64,000 nt of DNA from JAOAPG01 sp963791575 (GCA_963791575.1 CAWBSY010000004.1:1-64000), one strand, 5' to 3'; positions 26,291 through 35,711 are shown, counted from the first letter of the stretch. Made by a program: numbers and translations. Notes: generated from the letters alone by a model not told the origin.

Positions 26291-26908
26291 ATGAAGATCA
26301 AATACGTTTGCAGTTATCTCCTGATACTTGGCTTGTTGGTCATCGCGCAGTCCTCTCCTGGATTCGCCCAGCAAACTTCGGACGCATCAAAGGTAAGTCT
26401 TCAATACACGCTCCCTGAACGCGACGGTCAACACGATTTCGATTTCGAGATCGGTACCTGGCAAACTCGTCTCAGGCGTCTGCTGCATCCGCTGACTGGC
26501 TCAACTACCTGGGTCGAATATGAGGGCGCTACTGTTGTTCGAAAGATTTGGAATGGCCGTGCCAATTTAGTGGAACTCGAAGTCGATGGCCCAAACGGCC
26601 ACATCGAAGGTCTGAACCTGCGTTTATATAATCCCGAATCCCATCAGTGGAGTCTCAATTTTTCCAACAGCAAGAGTGGTACCTTAGGCCCACCCACAAT
26701 CGGGGAGTTCAAAAATGGCCGCGGTGAGTTCTTCGACCAGGAAACATTGAATGACAGAGCCATCTTGGTTCGATTCGTAATATCCAATATCACACCTGAT
26801 TCGTGCCGCTTTGAGCAGGCATTTTCAGACGACGGCGGCAAGACCTGGGAAGTGAACTGGATCGCGACCGACACGCGGGTGAACGACGAATCTGGCAAGG
26901 CCAACTGA
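26291..26908 (+). CDS. Exported DUF1579-like protein
   Basis: The 205-residue protein starts at ATG 26291 with a signal peptide (YVCSYLLILGLLVIAQ...GFAQQ). The domain has HDFDFEIGTWQTRLRR, WVEYEGATVVRKIWNGRANL, RLYNPESHQWSL and SEDGGKTWEVNW-like elements, the pattern of DUF1579-type lipocalin-like proteins. Function unknown in the family. The frame is open from 26153, but the upstream part has no signal-peptide character. It is divergent from the MocR gene and followed by a paralogue at 27015. Confidence 0.75.
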   Translation: MKIKYVCSYLLILGLLVIAQSSPGFAQQTSDASKVSLQYTLPERDGQHDFDFEIGTWQTRLRRLLHPLTGSTTWVEYEGATVVRKIWNGRANLVELEVDGPNGHIEGLNLRLYNPESHQWSLNFSNSKSGTLGPPTIGEFKNGRGEFFDQETLNDRAILVRFVISNITPDSCRFEQAFSDDGGKTWEVNWIATDTRVNDESGKAN

Positions 26909-27014
26909 ACTCCGCGGCATACTTAAGATTTTTGCAGTCGATGGTCACGCGATCCGGAACAATGGCGAAGCAATCCGCAAAAGGTATAGGCAGATGAATT
27001 ATGAGGAGACGATG

Positions 27015-27641
27015 ATGACCATCAAGCAGATTCGGACCTATCTTATGGCGTGCAGCTTGGCTGTCATGCTACAGCCCCTTCAAGGGGTCGCGCAGCAGAA
27101 CTCTGGCGCATCGACAACAAGCGCTAAGAAAACTCTCGCGGAACATGATGGACAACACGATTTTGATTTCGAGATCGGCACCTGGAACATTCACCTCAAG
27201 CGTCTCGATCATCGATTAGTTGGCTCTACTAACTGGGTCGAATTTGATGGTACCTCTGTTACCAGAAAGGTTTGGGATGGCCGCGCTGATCTAGAGGAAT
27301 TCGAAACTGATAGTCCGGGGGGCGGCCACATCGAAGGTCTGACCCTTCGTCTATATGATCCCCAAACCCACCAGTGGAGCCTCTATTGGGGTACCAGCAA
27401 GAGCGGCGCCCTGGGCGCGCCTACAATCGGCGAATTCAAGAATGGACGTGGCGAGTTCTTCGACACGGAACCATCTGGCCCTAATGGCAGATCCATCCTA
27501 TGTCGATTTGTTTGGACAAACACCAACACCGACACGCCGCATTTTGAGCAGTCATTCTCGGAGGATGGCGGCAAAACCTGGGAAGTCAACTGGATTACGG
27601 ATCAGACGCGGGTGAAGGACGAGTCTAATCAAGCGCACTGA
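27015..27641 (+). CDS. Exported DUF1579-like protein (paralogue)
   Basis: The 208-residue protein is a close paralogue of the one at 26291 (shared HDFDFEIGTW, FENGRGEFFD-like and EDGGKTWEVNWI stretches). GAGGAG at 27003-27008 sets the start at ATG 27015 (MTIKQIRTYLMAC), giving a signal peptide that ends GVAQQ. The ATG at 26994 lies upstream of that ribosome site and is less likely. The tandem pair probably arose by local duplication; both are probably transcribed from the divergent region next to the MocR regulator. Confidence 0.75.
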   Translation: MTIKQIRTYLMACSLAVMLQPLQGVAQQNSGASTTSAKKTLAEHDGQHDFDFEIGTWNIHLKRLDHRLVGSTNWVEFDGTSVTRKVWDGRADLEEFETDSPGGGHIEGLTLRLYDPQTHQWSLYWGTSKSGALGAPTIGEFKNGRGEFFDTEPSGPNGRSILCRFVWTNTNTDTPHFEQSFSEDGGKTWEVNWITDQTRVKDESNQAH

Positions 27642-27838
27642 ACTCCGCCGTATTCTCGATAGAGTGGATGGTGGCAAAAAACTGGACGAAATACTGGGTG
27701 ATTGATTTCACGCGAAAGACCACGAAATAAACGCGCGATTCCCTCAGCGATCTCGACGCTGCTTTCCGGGCTATGTCCGGCGCTTCGACGTTCGGCTAAA
27801 TGGTTAATTAGAGCGGCCCAACAAAGGACCAAAGGGTA

Positions 27839-28666
27839 ATGATGCGATTCTTAATCGGACTTCTAACAGTCATTGCAATTTGCAACCTCACATTAGCCCA
27901 GGCTAATCAGACGACTGGGAAAGCGTCCCTGGAACACAACCAGCACCTGAGCGATTTTCAGGTTTTTGAATTCCGACGCTACACCGTCAAAGAGGGAGAG
28001 CGCGAACATTTCGCCCAGTACTTTGAGAGCTACTTTCCCGAAGCTTTTCAGCAGCTCGGGGCAATCGCAGCCGGTTCGTTTTTCGAGCGCAAGAATCAAT
28101 CCGGCTTCACTTGGATTAGAGGTTTCCACACGATTGAAGATCGTGCCGTAGCGAATGCAGCATTCTATTACGGACCTGTCTGGAAAGAGCATAAGAAAAC
28201 GCTGAACGATCTTATGACTGACTCCGACAATGTGATGTTGCTTCGACCGCTGCGCTCTGAGCGAGGCGTCCCCATCTTGCCTGCTGTCGATCCCGTCACC
28301 GAAGCGAATGGAGCCCAAGGCATCGTCGTCGCTCAAATATTTGCGGTAAAAGCGAACAGCGTCGAAGCCTTTGCCAAAGAAGCGGAGATGACGTTTGCCA
28401 GCTATCGAGCCGCGGGTGCGCGCGAAGCCGGCGTCCTGGTTACGCTGGACGTGACCAATAACTTTCCGCAGCTTCCAATCCGAACCGACGGCCCTTATCT
28501 CGTATGGCTGGGAATCCTCAAAGATAACCAAATGTTAGAAAGCGAATTCGCTCCGGTCGCCGAGCATTCCCTACAGTCGCTTTCTGCGACAGGCTTGCTC
28601 AGAGCGGCACCAGAGTCAGTCATTCTCGATCCCACACACCGTTCGCGTTTGCGCTGGTTGCCCTGA
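27839..28666 (+). CDS. Exported NIPSNAP-family protein
   Basis: The 275-residue protein has a signal peptide (FLIGLLTVIAICNLTLAQ) and two ferredoxin-like NIPSNAP/ABM halves. The first has VFEFRRYTVKEGEREHFAQYF and FTWIRGFHTIEDRAVANAAF with YYGPVWKEHKKT; the second begins near GIVVAQIFAVKANSVEAFAKEAE. Such domains are found in small monooxygenase-like proteins, often of unknown activity. The ribosome site AGGGTA lies directly before the tandem ATG codons. It follows the DUF1579 pair by about 200 bases that contain no gene. Confidence 0.75.
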   Translation: MMRFLIGLLTVIAICNLTLAQANQTTGKASLEHNQHLSDFQVFEFRRYTVKEGEREHFAQYFESYFPEAFQQLGAIAAGSFFERKNQSGFTWIRGFHTIEDRAVANAAFYYGPVWKEHKKTLNDLMTDSDNVMLLRPLRSERGVPILPAVDPVTEANGAQGIVVAQIFAVKANSVEAFAKEAEMTFASYRAAGAREAGVLVTLDVTNNFPQLPIRTDGPYLVWLGILKDNQMLESEFAPVAEHSLQSLSATGLLRAAPESVILDPTHRSRLRWLP

Positions 28667-28737
28667 GGAAGGAAACGTACGATAAAGGACCGTGCGCCTG
28701 AGAAACGGCTAACCAAATTTTGATGTATCGAGTAAAG

Positions 28738-28766
28738 TTTACTGTCAGTACATCTATGACAGTAAA
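28738..28766. promoter_or_regulatory. Perfect 10-bp inverted repeat spanning the start codon of the SAM-hydrolase gene
   Basis: The arms TTTACTGTCA (28738-28747) and TGACAGTAAA (28757-28766) are exact reverse complements around a 9-base spacer. The ATG of the preferred start (28756-28758) overlaps the right arm. It could be a dimeric-repressor operator or an RNA hairpin that hides the start codon. Confidence 0.55.
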
Positions 28767-29676
28767 AATCCGCCGCAACAAGAATCTGCTATCCGTATCC
28801 TTCCTTTTTCTGCTGCTGTCCTTTGGATCTGCCGCCGCACAACATACATCACCTAAATATCCACCTACAGTCGTTTTCATGACTGACTTCGGCACGGTCG
28901 ATGACTCAGTAGCAATCTGCAAAGGGGTCATGTATTCGATTTTGCCCGAGCTACGCGTCGTCGATCTCACCCAGCAAGTCACGCCATTTTCAATTCTTGA
29001 CGGAGCCCGCTTTCTATACGGAGCAACACCTTATTATCCGGCGGGAACTGTGTTTGTGGTGGTCGTGGACCCGACGGTTGGCAGTACTCGCAAAGCAGTG
29101 GTAGCGAAATCCAAACGCGGACAATATTTCGTTCTCCCCGACAACGGCCTGCTGACTATGGTGCAGGACCGTGACGGCATAGAAGCCGCTCATGAAATCA
29201 CCAATCGCAACTGGATGATTGGCGCCGCCCTGTCCTCTACGTTTCATGGACGCGATATCTTTTCGCCAGTCGGCGCTCATCTAGCAAAGGGAGATGACTG
29301 GACCCAAGTCGGACCGGCAGTTGATGCCACGACACTGGTGAGACTGGACTTAACTCCATCTAAACTCGATGACCGGGGACTGACTGGAACAGTGATCGCG
29401 ACGGATGGTCCATTTGGAAATCTGGTCACAAATATCAGCGGCGAAGACTTTCTGAAGCTTGGTTACAATTCCCGCGCAACAATCCACGTAACGATCGGAA
29501 AGGCCGAGTTGACTCTTCCGTTTGTGCGAACCTTTAGCGACGTTCCGCTCAAAAAACCGCTGCTCTACATTGATTCGCGCGGACATCTTGCACTAGCCGT
29601 GAATCAGGGAAGCTTTGCCGAAGTCTACGGAATAACGCCACCAACTCCAATCTTCATTCCGCATGCCTCCAAGTAG
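28756..29676 (+). CDS. Exported SAM hydrolase/halogenase-family protein (DUF62)
   Basis: The 306-residue protein has an N-terminal signal peptide (basic KIRRNKN, then LLSVSFLFLLLSFGSAAAQ). The domain starts PTVVFMTDFGTVDDSVAICKG, the DUF62/SAM hydroxide adenosyltransferase signature also seen in fluorinase and chlorinase. It also has PAGTVFVVVVDPTVGS, FHGRDIFSPVGAHLA and ATDGPFGNLVTNI. Characterised members cleave SAM to adenosine and methionine, or use halide as nucleophile. Export is unusual because SAM is cytosolic. ATG 28756 gives the cleanest signal peptide; ATG 28723 and TTG 28720 are alternatives. Confidence 0.8.
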   Translation: MTVKIRRNKNLLSVSFLFLLLSFGSAAAQHTSPKYPPTVVFMTDFGTVDDSVAICKGVMYSILPELRVVDLTQQVTPFSILDGARFLYGATPYYPAGTVFVVVVDPTVGSTRKAVVAKSKRGQYFVLPDNGLLTMVQDRDGIEAAHEITNRNWMIGAALSSTFHGRDIFSPVGAHLAKGDDWTQVGPAVDATTLVRLDLTPSKLDDRGLTGTVIATDGPFGNLVTNISGEDFLKLGYNSRATIHVTIGKAELTLPFVRTFSDVPLKKPLLYIDSRGHLALAVNQGSFAEVYGITPPTPIFIPHASK

Positions 29677-29847
29677 GTGCTATCACCTTGGCTCAAACTA
29701 GCGAGTGATGCCGATCATAAATACTGCTTAAAACTTGCTTGACTGCTGCATTGCTACATACGATAATCCCTGCGTAACCTAGGCTCTGCACCACAACCCC
29801 ATTCCCCTCGGCCCCAGCTTTTTCTATTTCAAATTAGGTGGGAACTT

Positions 29848-30642
29848 ATGTCGGCTCGGAATGCGCCTCTCACTCCGCTCTGCATGCTTGTTCTCCTGGC
29901 CTGTCCGCTGTCGGCCCAGATACAAAGTCCAGCGCTCCCTCAGGTCCACGGAAATAACTTAAACATACACCGACCCCCAAGTCGGACGAACGCAAACCAA
30001 CCCGTGGACATGAAGTCTGATCCATATTTCCACGTCGTTCTCGACAATGAACGCGTGCGCGTATTTACTATTGATCTGCCTCCGCTCGGGTCCACACAAC
30101 TCGATACTCACACTCATGACTACATAATTCTTTCACTCGGAAAAAGCAGCTTTCAGTTAGGCGACGGAGCGCATCTTTATCCAATGCAATTGGACGATGG
30201 GGAAATGCAGGTGATGAAAGGTGGATGGCCGCACCGGGCAACGAATCTCGCCAGTACCAGCCTGCGCCTCGTGGAAGTCGAGATCTCTCGCAACATCCAT
30301 CCCGAGCGTCCCATTTGCGGCCTAGCCGGACGAGAATGTGTAGACGGAAAATTCGGAGGCGACGCTGCAGGAACTTTTACCCACAGCACGCTATTTGAAA
30401 CCGATACCGTGAAGTTATGCCGCCTTCTACTCAACCCTGGCGTCACACAGCCTGACGAGCACCATGATCGCAGTCATATTCTCTTGGCACTCGATGATCT
30501 CCAACTTAGCGATGGAGACTCGGGTACCCCACAGATCATCCTCAAACCGGGAGAAGCGCGTTGGTACGCGAGTTCCGCCACCCATCAGCTAAGAAATCTG
30601 GAACATGTCGATGCGAGACTAATCACGATTGACCTTAAGTAG
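29848..30642 (+). CDS. Exported two-cupin protein
   Basis: The 264-residue protein has a signal peptide (LCMLVLLACPLSAQ) and two cupin modules. The first is near 65-145 (ERVRVFTIDLPPLGSTQLDTHTHDY with His pair, GGWPHRATN), the second near 185-264 (VKLCRLLLNPGVTQPDEHHDRSHILL, SSATHQLRN). The His residues could bind a metal. No substrate is indicated. AGGTGGGAA before the ATG is a fair ribosome site. The 3' end is 58 bases from the convergent stress-protein gene. Confidence 0.75.
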   Translation: MSARNAPLTPLCMLVLLACPLSAQIQSPALPQVHGNNLNIHRPPSRTNANQPVDMKSDPYFHVVLDNERVRVFTIDLPPLGSTQLDTHTHDYIILSLGKSSFQLGDGAHLYPMQLDDGEMQVMKGGWPHRATNLASTSLRLVEVEISRNIHPERPICGLAGRECVDGKFGGDAAGTFTHSTLFETDTVKLCRLLLNPGVTQPDEHHDRSHILLALDDLQLSDGDSGTPQIILKPGEARWYASSATHQLRNLEHVDARLITIDLK

Positions 30643-30649
30643 CTCGTCA

Positions 30650-30684
30650 ATAAAAAAGCCCCTTCTCCAGGAAAGGGCTTCTTC
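30650..30684 (-). terminator. Hairpin terminator between convergent genes
   Basis: AAGCCC (30656-30661) pairs with GGGCTT (30675-30680), with extra A-T closing pairs. A run of six A on the + strand at the left (TTTTTT in the reverse transcript) makes it an intrinsic terminator for the reverse gene at 30701. Confidence 0.75.
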
Positions 30685-30700
30685 GCGATGAGTATTTACT

Positions 30701-31261
30701 TCAACTAGCTCGCGGCAATGGTCTGTCCGTTTTCTGAAAGTCAGCGCTAGCCTCGCCGGTGGACGCAATATCCTGTGCGCTGGTGCGCTGCAGAATGTCC
30801 TTTGCCTTCTTGGTCCAGTTGTGATCGTCACAATGTACCGAGAGCAGAATCCCTCCCTCCTTGATGCGTCCTTCGTAGCGCTTGGCTTCGAACTCCGGAA
30901 TGCCCATTCCGACCAATGCTCCGGCAATCCCTCCTATTGCTCCACCCACGCCCACTCCAGCCAGAGCTGCCACGATCGGCCCTGCTGCCACTAACGGCCC
31001 GATTCCCGGAATTGCCAGCGCTCCTATACCTGCGAGCCAACCCAGAGTACCTCCGATCACCGCTCCCGAAGTCGCTCCTGTAGCGGTGCCCTCCGGAGCT
31101 TTTGTATTCTTTTCTACGGCAAAATCTTTCGTGCCTTGGTTGTGGGGGAAGAGGACAGAGATGTCGGTATTACGAAATCCTTCTTTCCTTAATTCTTCTA
31201 CTGCGAACTCCACGTCCGCGCGATTCTGGTAAATGCCGAATGCCGCCGTATTCTTAGCCAT
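30701..31261 (-). CDS. GsiB/YflT-like (general stress protein 17M) membrane-associated protein
   Basis: The 186-residue protein begins KNTAAFGIYQNRADVEFAVEELRKEGF, a ferredoxin-like domain seen in YflT/GSP17M-type proteins. A long Gly/Ala-rich hydrophobic segment follows (about 65-115, IGGTLGWLAGIGALAIPGIG), then IKEGGILLSVHCDD. Similar proteins in Acidobacteriota are often annotated DUF3341. A role in envelope or general stress is usual for the family but not proven. It is separated from the upstream cupin gene by a hairpin terminator. Confidence 0.7.
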   Translation of the reverse strand: MAKNTAAFGIYQNRADVEFAVEELRKEGFRNTDISVLFPHNQGTKDFAVEKNTKAPEGTATGATSGAVIGGTLGWLAGIGALAIPGIGPLVAAGPIVAALAGVGVGGAIGGIAGALVGMGIPEFEAKRYEGRIKEGGILLSVHCDDHNWTKKAKDILQRTSAQDIASTGEASADFQKTDRPLPRAS

Positions 31262-31484
31262 GCAAAGCTCCTTGGAATAATTTTGTATGACTCGCTGGCT
31301 TGCTCGCTCGTCAACGTTATTGATCGCGCATTGGATGAGCGAATGCAGCAGGGAAGATGGCCAGCAGGATGTCTTTGTTTGTGAGTAGCTTCGCTCGCGG
31401 TGTTGTCAGCTACTCACATTGACAGCGCCTCGTAGAATAAGAACCTATGAGTACGATAAAGATGAAAAGCCTCAAGACCTGCTC

Positions 31485-31967
31485 ATGATCTTGAAACTCT
31501 CACCAGCAAACTGGCATTTCATCGAGCACTCCGCTCGCACCACCGTAGCGGCCGTATCCGCCTTGCTTGTGGCTCGTCTCTTTCATCTGCCGGAAGCTTA
31601 TTGGGCCTGCATCACGGCCATTATTGTGACGCAGTCGAATCTCGGCGCTACCTTGACTCTCTCCGGCCAGCGTCTCGTCGGAACCGCTCTGGGAGCCACC
31701 GCCGGGGCATTGATATCTTCCTACCTTGGACCCAATGTCATCGCATTTGGCCTTGGCCTTTTTGTCCTCGGACTGCTTTGCGCTGTACTGCATCTGGAGA
31801 AAAATGCGTATCGCTATGCCGGAATCACTCTTGCCATCGTCCTGTTAGTCCCGCATTCATCAACAGCCTGGACGATAGCCTTGCATCGTTTCCTCGAAGT
31901 CTCCATAGGAATCGCTGTCGCTTTGCTTCTAACCGCGATCTGGCCGCAACGTTATCCGGTGCCGTAA
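31485..31967 (+). CDS. FUSC-family inner membrane protein
   Basis: The 160-residue protein has a short cytosolic N-terminus and about five membrane helices: TTVAAVSALLVARLFHL, YWACITAIIVTQSNLGATL, LVGTALGATAGALISSYL, and two more to the end (IGIAVALLLTAIWP). The motif TQSNLGATLTLSGQRLVGT fits FUSC/aromatic-acid-exporter (YqjA/AaeB-like) half-domains. It may export organic acids or simply be a small FUSC protein. I take ATG 31485; the frame is open to TTG 31419 without a better ribosome site. Confidence 0.75.
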   Translation: MILKLSPANWHFIEHSARTTVAAVSALLVARLFHLPEAYWACITAIIVTQSNLGATLTLSGQRLVGTALGATAGALISSYLGPNVIAFGLGLFVLGLLCAVLHLEKNAYRYAGITLAIVLLVPHSSTAWTIALHRFLEVSIGIAVALLLTAIWPQRYPVP

Positions 31968-31984
31968 CGTAAGCTCAGGCTTAG

Positions 31985-33643
31985 TTATCGCTGCGCGCGT
32001 GCTTCTTCCACTCGGTCCATCTCAATCACCCCTATCCATTGTCCATCGCGGCTGTCGCTATAGACCACATGACCTCCCAAAATTTGCGCCGCTGCCATTG
32101 GCGGCAGGTCACGATGGTATCCAAAAAACCGCGTCTTCAACTCTGTCCAAGACTGCCAACCTTCAAGCAGAGCGTGGCGCGGCTCATACTTTGTGGAGAA
32201 CACGAGCGCAACATCGAATTTGGAACTCAAATCTGTCGCGGACATAAGCTGCTCCGCTGTGAAATCTTCGATTCGCACCACTTGCATGGGACGTTGGAGA
32301 TATCCGAGATAAGGACGAGTGAGTTCATCGTTGGCTGGCCATGCGGTCAAAACCCGCGCCCGTGGATAACGTGCTGCTAAGAATTTCTCAGCACGCTGAT
32401 GCAACATGATGTAGTCGCGATAGGCGAGATTGTCCTCCATTGAAAATCCATAGGGAGGATTCACGAAAAGACCGATCACAAAGGCTACAGCGACCATCGC
32501 CACAATCGGCCGCCAATAATGCACCCTGCGGCGGAGTGTTGACACCGCAATAATGATGACCAGCGGCACGACCGGGAGCATGTACCTGGCCAGAACAGCA
32601 CCTCCCACGATGGATAGAGCCAGAACGTACACGACCATAATTGCGAGAAACGTAAATTGCACATTCACCGCAATTCTGGCACGCATGTTTTGCGGATCGT
32701 GACGCTCAGGCAATGGCGGGCGACTCATCGCGAAAAGCATAGCGAAGGTGAGCAAGTACAGACTGAAGTAGCCAAATACTTGCCAGAACCGGAGTGGGAG
32801 GGCAAGGAATATCCGCAGCGGCTGTATTGTCGCCTGCACGTTGTAACGAAAGAATTCCGGATTGCCAAAGACGAACCCGGTACGCGCGTAGTGATACGAA
32901 TACCAGGCGCATAGCGGGATCACAGGTATCAAGAGAAATGCGGATTTCCAAACAGATCGCCTATATAAGCAAATAGGCGAATGTTTAACTGCGATCCAGG
33001 GACATATCCGCTCCCACGCAAACAATGCGAGCGGCACTAGAACGGCAGTTTCTTTCGCTAAGAAAGCCAAACTGAACCATAATGCCGCGGCAATCCGTCG
33101 GTCCTCTATATATGCGAGCAAGCCCCAGAACAGTAAGCCAGCAGCAGCCAAGTCAACGTGGGCAAGCGAACTCTGCGCAAAGAACACTGGGTAGAGCGCC
33201 GCACAGATCGTAGATGCGATAGCCACTTCTTCGTTGCTGATTCGCTTCGCCAGCTGAAACAATCCAGTGAGGGAAAATGCCGCGACAACCAGCATTGCAG
33301 TGCGGGTTACAAACGGAGAGTATCCGGCAATCTTCCAACACAGCGCCAGGTACGCCATCACCAGAGGTGGGTGCGCATTGGAAGGAGTGGAGTGTGGGAT
33401 CAAGCTGCCGGAAAGCAACAAGTCGCGCGCCGCTGGAATGTAATATCCGGCTTCGTCCCAGAAATAGGGAAGTCTAAGCAGCGAAATGTGTAGTAGAAAG
33501 ATCGCGGCAAACGTCACCACAAAAACCAGCGCTGGCTTATCGAAACTTCGTTGGCCGCTTTTTGAGTTTGCCACCGGCGGTCTAGTGTACCGGACCGGGA
33601 GTAGATCGTGGATCGAGCTTGATTTCTCCAAACGCGCCTTCAT
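31985..33643 (-). CDS. PMT/ArnT-like membrane glycosyltransferase
   Basis: The 552-residue protein has about ten membrane helices. After the first (about 40-57) comes LPYFWDEAGYYIPAARDLL, the acidic loop of the PMT_2 family, then HPPLVMAYLALCWKIAG. Its soluble C-terminus includes RVLTAWPANDELTRPYLGY. It is a dolichyl/undecaprenyl-phosphate sugar transferase by family, with unknown sugar. Its first 20 codons overlap the DUF3467 gene in another frame by 62 bases, so the two are read from the same transcript. Confidence 0.8.
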   Translation of the reverse strand: MKARLEKSSSIHDLLPVRYTRPPVANSKSGQRSFDKPALVFVVTFAAIFLLHISLLRLPYFWDEAGYYIPAARDLLLSGSLIPHSTPSNAHPPLVMAYLALCWKIAGYSPFVTRTAMLVVAAFSLTGLFQLAKRISNEEVAIASTICAALYPVFFAQSSLAHVDLAAAGLLFWGLLAYIEDRRIAAALWFSLAFLAKETAVLVPLALFAWERICPWIAVKHSPICLYRRSVWKSAFLLIPVIPLCAWYSYHYARTGFVFGNPEFFRYNVQATIQPLRIFLALPLRFWQVFGYFSLYLLTFAMLFAMSRPPLPERHDPQNMRARIAVNVQFTFLAIMVVYVLALSIVGGAVLARYMLPVVPLVIIIAVSTLRRRVHYWRPIVAMVAVAFVIGLFVNPPYGFSMEDNLAYRDYIMLHQRAEKFLAARYPRARVLTAWPANDELTRPYLGYLQRPMQVVRIEDFTAEQLMSATDLSSKFDVALVFSTKYEPRHALLEGWQSWTELKTRFFGYHRDLPPMAAAQILGGHVVYSDSRDGQWIGVIEMDRVEEARAQR

Positions 33644-33875
33644 AGTTACTGATGTTCTGTTGCAGGATGGCCATCAGCGCTTTGGCTTGTTGCGGACTCA
33701 AATAAATTCCCTGGAAGTTCTGCACTTCCACTTGCGTCTCAGTTTGCTGTTGCATCGTCCCAAAGACTAAAAAGAAATCCCAAACGCTGACACGAACCTG
33801 AACGCTATTGGCATAGCCTTCGCGGTACTCGGGTGTATTCACCAGCTTTACATTCGGTTGAATTGGATTGGCCAT
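33582..33875 (-). CDS. DUF3467 protein
   Basis: The 97-residue protein has the DUF3467 pattern: YREGYANSVQVRVSVWDFFLVFG, then QNFQGIYLSPQQAKALMAILQQNI. The family is widespread in Acidobacteriota and related phyla, with no known function. Its end overlaps the start of the membrane glycosyltransferase gene. Confidence 0.8.
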   Translation of the reverse strand: MANPIQPNVKLVNTPEYREGYANSVQVRVSVWDFFLVFGTMQQQTETQVEVQNFQGIYLSPQQAKALMAILQQNISNYEGAFGEIKLDPRSTPGPVH

Positions 33876-34004
33876 AGGTTACCTAGTGTAGCGGCATCGC
33901 AAAAAGAAGAAAAGTCAAACAGGATTTCAACCTTGCACTCCCGACAATCACTAACAGCGCCACGCAGAATTAATGTGAGAATCGAAAACAGAATTGCGGC
34001 TTCC

Positions 34005-35711
34005 TTAAGCAGAATGGGTTCGTAAAGCCGTAGGCAGACTTGCCATCACCGTAGTGCCATCATCATTGGATTCGATTAGAACGTTGCCGCCGAGCTGTCT
34101 GACTCGTTCGCGCATTCCTCGTATACCAACTCCGGCCTCACCCATCACCGCCATCTTCATCTGCTTTTCGAGTGGTATTCCTTTGCCTTGATCTTTTACT
34201 TCCACCACAATCTCGTCGCCCAAGCGAAACACCCGAATGGTGGCAGTGGAGCTGTCAGCATGACGATGAATATTGGTGAGGCATTCCTGCACAATCCGAA
34301 ACAGCGCTGTTTCGAATTCTTGAGACAGGCGGCCAAGATCAGAAGGTATTTCCAAGTCGACTTCAATTTTGCTGCGTTCCGCAAATCCCTCCACATACCA
34401 ACGCAGGGCAGAAGCCAGTCCGGCCTCATCCAACAGCGGGGGATGAAGTAGATGAGACATGGTACGAAGCTCCCGTGAGAGGTCGTTTAACAATGACAAA
34501 CAATCGGCGATGACCTTCGCCGATTGTTTGTTGTTTTCCTGTGACTGCAAAGATGAAAGATTCAGAGACAGCGCAACGACCATCTGCCCGGTACTGTCGT
34601 GAAGCTCGCGGGCTATCTGACGCCGCTCATTATCCTGCAATTGCAATAAGCGTCCGGTTAGGTGACGAAGACTATCTTCAGCGCGCTTTCGTTCATTAAC
34701 CTGTTCCTCAAGCTCCGTAGTTCGTTCCTGAACTCTTCGTTCAAGTTCGTCATGGGCTACCCGTAGCGCCTCTTCTACCTGTTTCCGGTCAGTGATGTCG
34801 ACTTGCGTGCCAACCAAATGTTTGGGATTGTGCTGGCTATCAAAGAGAACTTGAGCACGAGCGTATATCCATCGAACTTCAGAATCGTTCTGCCGGAGAA
34901 TTCTGAATTCAATTTCCAACAGTCCAACAGTGAGAGCCTGACCTAATGCATCGCTCACCATCTCCCGGTCTTCCGGGAGAACACATGCAAGCCACGCTTC
35001 CCGGCTTTCCGGAAAATTGTTCTTGGTCACGCCATACAGGGTAAACAACTCATCCGACCATACATTTACATTCGTTCGAGGGTCCCAATCAAAGCTACCT
35101 AAGTGTCCCGCACGATGTGCCAGAGTGAGCCGCTCCTGACTAAGGCGTAAAGCGTCCTCGGATTGCTTTCGTTCGGTAATATCCTGCAGCACAGCAATAA
35201 AATATTTCGGTGTTCCCTCTGATCCCCGCAATAACGATACTGACAGATCAGCCCAAACAAACAACCCGTCACTCCGGATATATCGCTTCTCTGTGACGTA
35301 CTGATGAATCTCGCCGTCCAGGAGCTTTTGTAATCCAAGGAGATCGGCTTCCAGGTATTCGGGATGTGTGACGTCCTTGAACGTGACCCGCAACAAGTCT
35401 TTCGCCCGGTGTCCCAGAATGTCGCAAAGCTTCTGATTTACACGCAGGAAACGGCCATTAAGGTCAACATGTGCCATGCCGACGGCAGCTTGTTCAAAGG
35501 TGAACCGGAAACGTTCTTCGTTTTCATCGAGCCTTTCCTCCACCCGCTCTTGTCGGGCGATAGTGCGACGGTTTGACTCGGTCAATCCAATAATGAGAAC
35601 CGATGACAAAGACGAACGCGACAAGTCCCGCGATCTGCCCAGGATTTGAGACCCCAAAGCTAAACCTTGGTGCAGAAAACAAATAATCCGTACCCACCAC
35701 TCCCAGGACAA
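34005..35711 (-). CDS. PAS-PAS sensor histidine kinase, HisKA_3 type (3' part of a frameshifted DUF4118 kinase)
   Basis: The readable protein has 568 residues, with the first 36 or so out of frame. It has two PAS domains (about 64-180 and 190-310), a coiled coil (315-350), HisKA_3 with His371 (ARELHDSTGQ) and HATPase ending about residue 560 (KDQGKGIP). Upstream in the other frame a four-helix DUF4118 domain ends VAFVFVIGS, and here the sequence continues LIIGLTESNRRTIARQERVEERL. One gene is therefore split near 35605. The tandem cytosolic PAS domains suggest a redox, light or ligand sensor, and the absence of a nearby response regulator means the partner is unknown. Confidence 0.8.
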   Translation of the reverse strand: MSWEWWVRIICFLHQGLALGSQILGRSRDLSRSSLSSVLIIGLTESNRRTIARQERVEERLDENEERFRFTFEQAAVGMAHVDLNGRFLRVNQKLCDILGHRAKDLLRVTFKDVTHPEYLEADLLGLQKLLDGEIHQYVTEKRYIRSDGLFVWADLSVSLLRGSEGTPKYFIAVLQDITERKQSEDALRLSQERLTLAHRAGHLGSFDWDPRTNVNVWSDELFTLYGVTKNNFPESREAWLACVLPEDREMVSDALGQALTVGLLEIEFRILRQNDSEVRWIYARAQVLFDSQHNPKHLVGTQVDITDRKQVEEALRVAHDELERRVQERTTELEEQVNERKRAEDSLRHLTGRLLQLQDNERRQIARELHDSTGQMVVALSLNLSSLQSQENNKQSAKVIADCLSLLNDLSRELRTMSHLLHPPLLDEAGLASALRWYVEGFAERSKIEVDLEIPSDLGRLSQEFETALFRIVQECLTNIHRHADSSTATIRVFRLGDEIVVEVKDQGKGIPLEKQMKMAVMGEAGVGIRGMRERVRQLGGNVLIESNDDGTTVMASLPTALRTHSA

